Assembly (NCBI GenBank): GCA_910587255.1
Contig: CAJUKT010000055.1
Span: 1-16,265, forward strand
Direction of reading: 5' to 3'
Source of the DNA: an uncultured Oscillospiraceae bacterium
GTDB taxonomy: Bacteria > Bacillota > Clostridia > Oscillospirales > Oscillospiraceae
DNA: 16,265 nt
Shown: positions 7,640 through 13,631 of the stretch, piece after piece
Numbering within the stretch: position 1 is the first letter of the stretch
Layout: each line of letters opens with the position of its first letter
Position numbers and translations under genes: made by a program
The notes under the pieces: model-generated
What the model was told of the DNA's origin: nothing
The model's database searches: none
Seen by the model: only the letters and a program-made list of their open reading frames with translations

Positions 7640-7668
7640 TTGACATTTTGTAATATATAAACTATAAA
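7640..7668 (+). promoter_or_regulatory. Downstream promoter of the ABC transporter operon with operator-like site
   Basis: TTGACA (7640-7645) and TATAAA (7663-7668) are 17 bases apart, close to consensus. CAATTTG-A-CATTTTG (7636-7650) overlaps the -35 box and matches 12 of 15 positions of the palindrome at 1098-1112. Arms ACAAAATG/CATTTTGT (7593-7600 and 7644-7651) and GCAATAT/ATATTGC (7601-7607 and 7630-7636) make the whole promoter region a larger dyad, so two repressor dimers could act together. Confidence 0.75.
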
Positions 7669-7695
7669 ACAAAACAGAAAAGGAGAAGCATAGCG

Positions 7696-8916
7696 ATGAA
7701 AAAGAATCTGATGAAACTTGCAGGCCTGCTCCTGGCAATGACCATGATGCTGGGGCTGGCCAGCTGCGGCCAGCAGGGCGCGCAGGAGTCCCAGCCCGCA
7801 AGCTCCAATCCGGCGCAGACCGGCTCCGTGGAGTCCGCCGGAGGCGGCAATGAGTCCGGCAAGAACAAGCTGGCCTTCTTCCTGCCCATGACCGGCGACC
7901 AGATGCAGTACGGCGAATCCCTGTCCCGGGGCGCCGAGCTGGCCCTGAATCAGTACAACGAGGCCCACGGCACCAACTACGTCATTGAGATCAACGACGA
8001 CAAGGGTGACCCCACCGAGGCCGTCAACGTAGCCAACAAGATCGTGGCGGACAGCACCGTCATCGCCGGCATGGGGAGTTTCTCCTCCTCCTGCGCCATG
8101 GCCGCCGCCCCCGTATTTGAAGAGGCCGACCTGCTGCTGTTCAGCCCCAACGCCTCCCACACCGACTTCCCCTCCATGGGCAAAAATATGTTCTCCGCGG
8201 TGATGAGCCAGAAGTACGAGGGCGCTGAGTATGCCGACGCGCTCATCGAGCGGTTCGGGACCCAGAACGTGGCGCTGCTGTACCAGAACACCGACCACGG
8301 CGTCATCGCCACCGACGTGTTCACTAAGGAGTATGAGGCCCAGGGCGGCAAGGTCATCAGCAAGGAGACCTTCGTTCCCGGCCAGACCACCGACTTCTCC
8401 CCCGTGCTGTCCAAGATCAAGGAGCAGAACCCCGACCTGCTGTACGTCAACGCCTCCTACAGCGACTGTGCGCAGATCCTGATGCAAGCCAAGTCCCTGA
8501 ACATCAACTGCCAGTATGTCTGCCCCGGCATGGCTCTGACCGAGGAGTTCTTGAGCGTGGTGGGCAACTCCATTGACGGCACCGTGGTGCTCAGCTCCGT
8601 CCCCGCCTTCCTGCCCTCCGTGCTGGAGACCTCCAAGCTGGACGACGCCATGCAGGCCTTCGTGGACAGCTACACCGCTGCCTACGACGAGGTTCCCGAC
8701 GGCTTCGCCGCCAGCGCTTATGACGCGGTGAATATCGTGCTGGACGCCTGCGAGAAGGTGGGCACCGACACCCCCGCCCTGCGCGAGGAGATCGCCAAGC
8801 TGCGCGACTTCCCCGGCGTGTCCGGCTATGACATGCAGTTCAACGAGAACAAAGAGATGGTCAAGGGCATCTATATGTTCGACATTGAGAACGGCCAATT
8901 CGTGGTCGCGAAATAA
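7696..8916 (+). CDS. ABC transporter substrate-binding lipoprotein, Liv/HAAT family
   Basis: A 406-residue extracytoplasmic binding protein. Residues 1-23 form a lipoprotein signal with lipobox LASC and the acylated Cys24. A Ser/Gly/Gln-rich linker runs to about residue 55. The periplasmic-binding-protein type I domain (Peripla_BP_6) begins at KLAFFLPMTGDQMQYGESL. Internal segments such as NDDKGDPTEAVNVANK, VIAGMGSFSSSCAMA and GFAASAYDAVNIVLDA are typical of LivK-like proteins. These bind branched-chain or other amino acids, urea, amides or small organic acids, so family membership does not fix the ligand. An AAAGGAG site lies about ten bases before the ATG. It is the first gene of the transporter operon, driven by two promoters, and is followed by a terminator-like hairpin that should raise its level above the membrane subunits. 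Confidence 0.93.
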   Translation: MKKNLMKLAGLLLAMTMMLGLASCGQQGAQESQPASSNPAQTGSVESAGGGNESGKNKLAFFLPMTGDQMQYGESLSRGAELALNQYNEAHGTNYVIEINDDKGDPTEAVNVANKIVADSTVIAGMGSFSSSCAMAAAPVFEEADLLLFSPNASHTDFPSMGKNMFSAVMSQKYEGAEYADALIERFGTQNVALLYQNTDHGVIATDVFTKEYEAQGGKVISKETFVPGQTTDFSPVLSKIKEQNPDLLYVNASYSDCAQILMQAKSLNINCQYVCPGMALTEEFLSVVGNSIDGTVVLSSVPAFLPSVLETSKLDDAMQAFVDSYTAAYDEVPDGFAASAYDAVNIVLDACEKVGTDTPALREEIAKLRDFPGVSGYDMQFNENKEMVKGIYMFDIENGQFVVAK

Positions 8917-8926
8917 CAGGACCCAC

Positions 8927-8966
8927 AGGCGGGAGAGTGACTCAAGCCGCTCTCCCGCCTATTTTT
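8927..8966 (+). terminator. Attenuating terminator between binding protein and permease
   Basis: A perfect 11-bp GC-rich stem (8927-8937 with 8950-8960) closes a 12-base loop and is followed by ATTTTT. It starts ten bases after the binding-protein stop. The downstream permease genes have no visible promoter of their own, so this is best read as a partial terminator or mRNA-stabilising hairpin that lowers permease and ATPase expression. Confidence 0.85.
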
Positions 8967-8988
8967 GAAAAAAGGCGGTGACGCAGAC

Positions 8989-9867
8989 TTGTTTTTACAG
9001 CAGTTGATCAACGGAATTACCATCGGGAGCGTTTACGCCCTGGTGTCCATCGGCTTCACCATGGTATTCGGTGTCCTGGAGCTGACCAACTTCGCCAACG
9101 GCTCCCTGTATATGCTGGGCGCGTATCTCTCCCTGATGCTTTACAACGCGACCGGAGTCAATTTTTTCCTGGCGTTTTTTGTAAGCATCCTGTTGACCGG
9201 AGGGGCCGGGTTCCTGCTGGACCGGCTGGCGCTCCGGCGGCTGCGCAGGAAGAACGCCCCCAAGCTGACTGCCCTGATCACGACCCTGGGCATGTCCATG
9301 ATTTTTGACAATTTTATCATGTTGGTCTTTGGCAGTGAGACGAAATCTTTCCCCAACCAGTTCAATTTCGGCTCCTTTGAGATCGGGGGAGCGGTGGTCA
9401 GCTGGGTGCAAATTATCATTCTGCTCACCGCCCTGATTCTGATGCTGCTGCTCTCCTTTGTGGTGTACAAGACGAAGGTCGGCAAAGCCATGCTGTGCAC
9501 GGCACAGAACGCCGAGGCCGCCAGGTTGATGGGCATCAACGTCAACAGCGTAATCGCGTTTACATTTATCATCAGCGGCGTGCTGGCCTGCATCTCCGGC
9601 AACCTGGTGGGTATGTACTACCAGACCGTGAGCGTGACCATGGGCGCCACCGTGGGGATGAAGACCTTTGCCTCCGCCATTCTGGGCGGCGTGGGCGTTC
9701 TGCCCGGGGCCATGGTGGGCGGATTGCTGGTAGGCATCATCGAGACCTTTGCGGCGGGCTACATCAGCTCCGGCTACCGCGACGCCATCGCGTTTTTGGT
9801 GCTGATCGTGGTGCTGCTGTTCAAGCCCAGCGGTCTGTTTGGCAGCAAGCAGATCAACAAGGTGTGA
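8989..9867 (+). CDS. livH: Branched-chain amino acid-type ABC permease (LivH-like)
   Basis: A 292-residue inner-membrane permease of the LivH family. It opens FLQQLINGITIGSVYALVSI, the standard family start, with about eight hydrophobic helices. The segment AEAARLMGINVNSVIAFTFI is the cytoplasmic coupling loop that docks to the ATPase, and FASAILGGVGVLPGAMVGG is also conserved. I choose TTG 8989, which has an AAGGCGGTG site eight bases upstream and gives the family-typical N-terminus. A longer reading from TTG 8965 would begin in the T-run of the hairpin and add eight polar residues. A TTG start suggests modest translation. It pairs with the LivM-like permease 13 bases downstream to form the membrane channel. 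Confidence 0.92.
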   Translation: MFLQQLINGITIGSVYALVSIGFTMVFGVLELTNFANGSLYMLGAYLSLMLYNATGVNFFLAFFVSILLTGGAGFLLDRLALRRLRRKNAPKLTALITTLGMSMIFDNFIMLVFGSETKSFPNQFNFGSFEIGGAVVSWVQIIILLTALILMLLLSFVVYKTKVGKAMLCTAQNAEAARLMGINVNSVIAFTFIISGVLACISGNLVGMYYQTVSVTMGATVGMKTFASAILGGVGVLPGAMVGGLLVGIIETFAAGYISSGYRDAIAFLVLIVVLLFKPSGLFGSKQINKV

Positions 9868-9880
9868 GGGGGGACAGGAT

Positions 9881-10879
9881 ATGCTGGAAAAATTGGCACA
9901 GAAAATGGTAAAATATCGGATTCCTCTCATCGCGCTGGCGCTGGCCTGCGCCGTCCTGCTTCCCTTCCTGTTCCCGGATAAATACGTCATCCGCATCGGC
10001 ACCCTCAGCCTGCTGTTCATCATGATCACGCTGAGCCTGAATCTGATGGTGGGCTTTCTGGGGCAGATGTCCTTTGGCCACGCCGCGTTTTACGGCATCG
10101 GCGCCTACACCGCCGCCATTCTGACCACCACCTATCAGGTGCCTTTCCTGGTGGCCTTTATCCTGTCGGGGGTGATGGCGGGCCTGTTCGGGCTGCTACT
10201 GGGCCTGCCGGTGCTGAAGCTGAAAGGATATTACTTTACCATTATCACCATGGTGTTCTGCGAGATCATCCGGGTGGTGGAGCTAAACTGGATGAGCCTG
10301 ACCCGGGGCCCCCTGGGCATTATGGCCATTCCAAAGCCCGAGATTTTTGGTTTCCTCTTCGACAGCCCCCAGAGACTGTATTTCTTCGCCCTGGTGATGG
10401 TGATCCTGTCCACCCTGGTGGTGCACAACCTGATGAACTCCCGGATCGGCTACGCCATTTTGTCCATTCGGGACGACGAGCTGGCGGCGGAGGCCATGGG
10501 CATCCCCGTGTTCCGCTTCAAGATGGTGATTTTCATCATCTCTTCCATGATGGTGGGGCTGGCCGGGGCGTTCTACGCCGCCTATACCAGCTACATCGAC
10601 CCCAGTAGCTTCGCGGCCTCCCAATCCAACAACATGCTGGTCATGGTGATTTTCGGCGGCCTGGGCAATGTGGTGGGCAGCTTCATCGGCGCCATTGTGC
10701 TCACGGTCCTGCCCGAGCTGCTGCGCAGCCTGGCCCAGTACCGGCAGCTGATCTACGGTGTGCTGCTGGTGGTGCTGATGATGGTCAAGCCCCAGGGCCT
10801 GCTCGGCGACATCAACTTTAAGTACATCCGCCAGCGGATGGAGCGGAAAGACTCGACGACGGAGGAGCGCGAAAAATGA
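9881..10879 (+). CDS. livM: Branched-chain amino acid-type ABC permease (LivM-like)
   Basis: A 332-residue permease of the LivM family. About eight to ten hydrophobic helices include the hallmark ITLSLNLMVGFLGQMSFGHA region, and the coupling loop RDDELAAEAMGIPVFRFK sits near residues 200-220. Helices near residues 255-275 read VMVIFGGLGNVVGSFIGAIV. The tail is charged and cytoplasmic. The ATG at 9881 follows a G-rich site in AGGGGGGACAGGAT; an open frame back to 9839 overlaps livH and lacks a ribosome site. Its last codons overlap the start of the next gene in an ATGA junction (10876-10879), which indicates translational coupling to the LivG-like ATPase. Confidence 0.93.
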   Translation: MLEKLAQKMVKYRIPLIALALACAVLLPFLFPDKYVIRIGTLSLLFIMITLSLNLMVGFLGQMSFGHAAFYGIGAYTAAILTTTYQVPFLVAFILSGVMAGLFGLLLGLPVLKLKGYYFTIITMVFCEIIRVVELNWMSLTRGPLGIMAIPKPEIFGFLFDSPQRLYFFALVMVILSTLVVHNLMNSRIGYAILSIRDDELAAEAMGIPVFRFKMVIFIISSMMVGLAGAFYAAYTSYIDPSSFAASQSNNMLVMVIFGGLGNVVGSFIGAIVLTVLPELLRSLAQYRQLIYGVLLVVLMMVKPQGLLGDINFKYIRQRMERKDSTTEEREK

Positions 10880-11643
10880 GTGAAGTTATTTTAAAGACAG
10901 AGCACATCACCCAGCGCTTCGGCGGACTGGTGGCTCTCTCCGACGTCAGCATGGAGGTGCGCGCCGGCGAGATCATCGGGATCATCGGCCCCAACGGGGC
11001 GGGCAAGACTACGCTGTTCAACGTGATCACCGGGATGTACAACGCCACCGAGGGCAGTGTGTCCCTCTTGGGCCAGAACGTGACCGGCTGGAAGCCCCAC
11101 AAGATCACGGCCCTGGGCTTTGCTCGCACCTTCCAGAACATCCGATTGTACCCCCGGATGAGCGTCCGGGACAACGTGATCTCCGGTATGCACTGCCACA
11201 CCAAAAGCGGAGTGCTGGCCTCCATTTTCAACACCAAGAGCAAGCGGCTGGAGGACAAAAAGTGTGAGGAAGAGGCGGACGAGATCCTGAAGATCCTGGA
11301 CATCTACAAGGACCGGTTTGAAATGAGCACCAGCCTGCCCTACGGCTCCCAGCGGAAGCTGGAGATCGCCCGGGCCCTGGCGACCCATCCCAAGCTCCTG
11401 CTGCTGGACGAGCCCGCCGCCGGCATGAACGAGCAGGAGACGGAGGACCTTGCCAATATCGTGCACCGCCTGAAGGACATGGGCTACCCCATCCTGCTCA
11501 TTGAGCACGATATGAAGTTCGTCATGAATATCTGTGAGCGGCTGTACGTGCTGAACAATGGCTGCATGATCGCCAGCGGCACACCTGATGAGATCAAGGT
11601 AAATCCGGAGGTCATCGAGGCCTATCTGGGCAAGGAGGAGTGA
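10876..11643 (+). CDS. livG: Branched-chain amino acid-type ABC ATPase (LivG-like)
   Basis: A 255-residue cytoplasmic ATPase. Walker A is GPNGAGKT at residues 38-45, followed by the Q-loop region ARTFQNIRL. The ABC signature is in the reduced LivG form LPYGSQRKLEIARAL (Tyr156-Gly157-Ser158-Gln159). Walker B is LLLLDEPAAG with Asp178 and Glu179, and the switch histidine is His211 in IEHDM. The LivG-type insertion between Q-loop and signature carries the charged SKRLEDKKCEEEADEI stretch. The start overlaps livM by four bases, with GGAGG ten bases upstream. It pairs with the LivF-like ATPase to energise uptake. The length is normal and all ATPase motifs are intact. Confidence 0.95.
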   Translation: MSEVILKTEHITQRFGGLVALSDVSMEVRAGEIIGIIGPNGAGKTTLFNVITGMYNATEGSVSLLGQNVTGWKPHKITALGFARTFQNIRLYPRMSVRDNVISGMHCHTKSGVLASIFNTKSKRLEDKKCEEEADEILKILDIYKDRFEMSTSLPYGSQRKLEIARALATHPKLLLLDEPAAGMNEQETEDLANIVHRLKDMGYPILLIEHDMKFVMNICERLYVLNNGCMIASGTPDEIKVNPEVIEAYLGKEE

Positions 11644-11645
11644 GC

Positions 11646-12356
11646 ATGGCATTACTGAAGCTGGAAGACGTCGTTGTGAATTACGGCAGCATCAATGCCC
11701 TGCGCAGCATCAACCTGGAGGTGAACGAAGGGGAGATCGTGACCCTGATCGGATCCAACGGCGCGGGAAAGAGCACGACCATGCGCACCATCATGGGGCT
11801 GAAGCGCTGCGACCAGGGGAGGGTCACCTTTGACGGGGAGGACATCACCAACAAAGACACCCAGGTCATGGTAAAAAAGAGCATCATCCTCTCGCCGGAG
11901 GGGCGGCAGGTGTTCCCGCGGCTGTCCGTGCTGGACAACCTGCGTATGGGCGCCTACAGCCGCCCGGACAGCGAGATCGAGGGTAGCCTGGAGACGGTGT
12001 TTGAGCTGTTTCCCAAGCTGCTGGACCGCAAGGCTCAGGTGGCGGGCACTCTGTCCGGCGGCGAGCAGCAGATGCTTGCCGTGGGCCGGGCCATGATGGG
12101 CAAGCCCCGTCTGCTGTTGTTGGACGAGCCCTCGCTGGGTCTGGCGCCGCTGATTATTAAGGAGATCTTCGACATGGTGGACAAAATCCGCGACATGGGG
12201 ACCACCATCCTCCTGGTGGAGCAGAACGCCCGGGTGGCCCTGCGCCACTCTGACCGGGCCTATGTGCTGGAGACTGGGAAGATCGTGCTCCAGGACACTG
12301 CTGAGGCGCTGCTCAATTCTAGCGTGGTCCGGGAGGCATATCTGGGCGGGCTGTGA
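11646..12356 (+). CDS. livF: Branched-chain amino acid-type ABC ATPase (LivF-like)
   Basis: A 236-residue ATPase, the second nucleotide-binding subunit. Walker A is GSNGAGKS at 36-43, the signature is LSGGEQQ at 136-142, and Walker B is LLLLDEPSLGL with Asp160 and Glu161. The switch position reads VEQN, where LivF proteins normally carry Gln rather than His, so this is not a defect. ILSPEGRQVFPRLSVLDNL is a strong LivF identifier. The ATG at 11646 has AAGGAGG seven bases upstream, within the last codons of livG; the GTG at 11640 overlaps the livG stop and is too close to that site. It is the last gene of the transporter operon. Confidence 0.95.
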   Translation: MALLKLEDVVVNYGSINALRSINLEVNEGEIVTLIGSNGAGKSTTMRTIMGLKRCDQGRVTFDGEDITNKDTQVMVKKSIILSPEGRQVFPRLSVLDNLRMGAYSRPDSEIEGSLETVFELFPKLLDRKAQVAGTLSGGEQQMLAVGRAMMGKPRLLLLDEPSLGLAPLIIKEIFDMVDKIRDMGTTILLVEQNARVALRHSDRAYVLETGKIVLQDTAEALLNSSVVREAYLGGL

Positions 12357-12382
12357 GGGCAGCCGGAAGAGAAAAAGCAAGT

Positions 12383-12412
12383 GGGCGGTGGCAAGAGCCA
12401 CCGCCCGTTTCT
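12383..12412 (+). terminator. Terminator of the transporter operon
   Basis: A perfect 10-bp GC-rich stem (12383-12392 with 12397-12406) closes an AAGA tetraloop. The trailing GTTTCTCATTT is only moderately T-rich, so termination may be less than complete. It begins 27 bases after the LivF-like stop. Confidence 0.78.
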
Positions 12413-12430
12413 CATTTGATTTGGCGGGAG

Positions 12431-12459
12431 TTGATTTTGTGGGAACGGATAGATAAGAT
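12431..12459 (+). promoter_or_regulatory. Possible promoter upstream of the DUF4037 remnant
   Basis: TTGATT (12431-12436) and TAAGAT (12454-12459) are 17 bases apart. The -35 matches four of six positions and the -10 also four of six. It lies 37 bases before the ATG of the broken gene and is probably a relic of its promoter. The evidence is only positional. Confidence 0.35.
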
Positions 12460-12495
12460 AGAGGTGCGGATTCACAGGGGAAAGAATAGGATTGA

Positions 12496-12873
12496 ATGGT
12501 AGACAGACTGTTTGAGGAACTCAGCGCGTGGAACGAGATGGAGGCTATCGCCCTGGACGGCTCCCGGGCGGGGGAGGTCTTGACGCGGCTTCCGACTATG
12601 ACGTGTACCAGTACTGCACGGCGCCTATCCCGGAGGAAGCGCGGAAGGGCTTCTGTCCCGATACTGTTGCGTCATGAAAATCGGCAACCACTTCTGAGAA
12701 TATGAGGACAACTGCCGCTTGAACAATGGGATCGACATCGACATACTCTACCGCGACATGGACGAGTTCGCCGCCGGGGCGCCGGAAGTGATGGAGGGGT
12801 TCCAGCCCCGCAGCAGCTACACCACCTGTATGTGGCACAACCTGCTCACCTGTAAAATCATTTTCAACCCCCG
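12496..12873 (+). pseudogene. Broken, 3'-truncated DUF4037 nucleotidyltransferase-like gene
   Basis: Three successive frames together read as one protein resembling DUF4037 (nucleotidyltransferase-fold) proteins. The first part is MVDRLFEELSAWNEMEAIAL plus a GSRA motif. A one-base loss near 12580 is needed to reach ASDYDVYQYCTAPIPEEAR, which restores the Gly-Ser...Asp-x-Asp pattern of nucleotidyltransferases. A second one-base loss near 12653 leads into SRYCCVMKIGNHF, a TGA at 12695-12697 where the family appears to have Trp, and then GIDIDILYRDMDEFAAG and TTCMWHNLLTCKIIFNP. Homology stops near 12870, where an unrelated reading frame begins. Two deletions, a nonsense codon and a missing 3' end make it clearly non-functional. 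Family assignment is from memory of the sequence pattern. Confidence 0.75.
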
Positions 12874-13224
12874 GAATGGTTCAGCGATACCATCCGCCGC
12901 CTGCTGGACGAATACGAAGCGCAAGGCTGTAAGCTGCCCTTTTTCAACCGGGCGCTGTTGGTGATCGACGAGTTCACCGGTATCCAGGGCCGCCACATTT
13001 TCGACCAGGACAACAAGGGCTACAAGGCCGTGTCCAACGCCATCAAGGGCAGGCTCATCCCCGACGACGACCAGCACACCCTGGCGGTGGCCCTGCTGTC
13101 CGGGCGGAGTGAGGTGGACGTGTGCCACATCACCCTGCTAGACCTGTCCGATGCGGCGGACTTCTTTTCCTTCCACTCTGGGGACTATGAGGTGAAGCAT
13201 TTTTATGATGGCGGCTGGGGCTGA
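12874..13224 (+). pseudogene. RusA-like resolvase fragment lacking its N-terminus
   Basis: An open frame of 116 codons begins abruptly at the end of the DUF4037 remnant. It reads EWFSDTIRRLLDEYEAQG, a hydrophobic strand ALLVIDEF, the pattern FDQDN-x3-K, then RLIPDDDQ and SEVDVCHITLL. This order (helix, strand, D-x-D-N...K, helix, D-D, strand) matches the Holliday-junction resolvase RusA, whose catalytic aspartates lie in the D-x-D-N and D-D motifs. By comparison only the first 25-30 residues seem to be missing. No start with a ribosome site is visible; TTG 12958 or GTG 12961 would yield under 90 residues and cut away the first helix. Fusion with DUF4037 looks like a deletion or recombination scar. 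Family call is by motif only. The C-terminal tail DLSDAADFFSFHSGDYEVKH is unexplained. Confidence 0.5.
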
Positions 13225-13251
13225 TACTTTTTTCTTGAAAGAAAAAGTATC
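13223..13251. repeat. AT-rich inverted repeat after the RusA-like fragment
   Basis: GATACTTTTT (13223-13232) pairs perfectly with AAAAAGTATC (13242-13251) around a nine-base loop. It touches the stop codon of the fragment. No T-run follows on either strand, so I call it an inverted repeat rather than a terminator. It may be a weak terminator or part of a dispersed element. Confidence 0.6.
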
Positions 13252-13355
13252 CAAAAAGAACTTTAATTCGCTGACGAACCTGAGCGATATTTGTTTCCTC
13301 ACCGCCCGGTAACGGACAGATTGCAAATCAGGTGAACGGCGCTAAAAAGTGACCA

Positions 13356-13432
13356 GGACACCCATCAGGTTTTGGTTTGGCTCGGGCCGTTTTCGGCCAG
13401 TTGGCGGGCTATCGCAAATCTGATGGGTGTCC
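13356..13432. repeat. Long-range 13-bp inverted repeat
   Basis: GGACACCCATCAG (13356-13368) is perfectly inverted as CTGATGGGTGTCC (13420-13432). The 51 bases between contain GGCC-N6-GGCC. The pair could form a 77-base stem-loop in RNA or a nested binding region in DNA. Confidence 0.75.
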
Positions 13433-13442
13433 GTCGCTCCAA

Positions 13443-13467
13443 GCCGTTGAAAGCAAGGGCTTTCGGC
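13443..13467. repeat. Small hairpin
   Basis: GAAAGC (13449-13454) pairs with GCTTTC (13459-13464) around AAGG. GCC/GGC pairs lie outside, across a three-base bulge. Confidence 0.55.
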
Positions 13468-13505
13468 AGGACGGCAAAAACGCGGCAAGCAAAAAAAGCT
13501 GACTT

Positions 13506-13537
13506 CTATGGAGAGCCATCAGATCGGCTTCCCATAG
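13506..13537. repeat. Hairpin with interrupted stem
   Basis: CTATGG (13506-13511) pairs with CCATAG (13532-13537), and AGCC (13514-13517) pairs with GGCT (13526-13529) inside it. Confidence 0.5.
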
Positions 13538-13551
13538 GGGGCTTGAAAAAG

Positions 13552-13599
13552 CGCCGAAAAAGTTCTTGCGCCGGTAGCGGCGCAAGGGCGTTTTCGGCG
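13552..13599. repeat. Two-tier inverted repeat just before the conjugation genes
   Basis: The outer arms CGCCGAAAA (13552-13560) and TTTTCGGCG (13591-13599) enclose the inner arms TTGCGCCG (13566-13573) and CGGCGCAA (13578-13585) around GTAG. Both stems are perfect. It ends 28 bases before the first start codon of the module. Confidence 0.75.
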
Positions 13600-13631
13600 T
13601 ACGCAGGAATCTGGAGGGAGGTTCGGTATGC

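Larger units (their letters stand above)
13252..13627. other. Gene-free structured intergenic region before the conjugation genes
   Basis: About 375 bases without a convincing gene. It holds at least four separate inverted repeats: 13356-13432, 13443-13467, 13506-13537 and 13552-13599. No clear promoter or T-tract terminator was found. A small open frame (13372-13635) crosses all of them but has no ribosome site and an Arg/Lys/Ala-biased composition typical of chance frames. The position, directly ahead of a replication-relaxation-like gene and a coupling protein, suggests a transfer origin, structured RNA leader or regulatory region of the conjugative element. Confidence 0.5.

Noticed and set aside
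7414..8898. A 494-codon open frame on the minus strand
   Set aside because: It is the antisense shadow of the binding-protein gene. It is low in complexity (Gly, His, Leu, Val), has no family motifs, and opposes a lipoprotein gene with clear signal, promoter and domain.
8995..10029. A 344-codon open frame on the minus strand
   Set aside because: It lies opposite the two permease genes, is rich in His/Gln/Gly as expected from the complement of hydrophobic codons, and has no motif.
13223..13251. Rho-independent terminator after the RusA-like fragment
   Set aside because: The stem is almost all A/T and is not followed by a T-run on either strand, so only an inverted repeat can be claimed.
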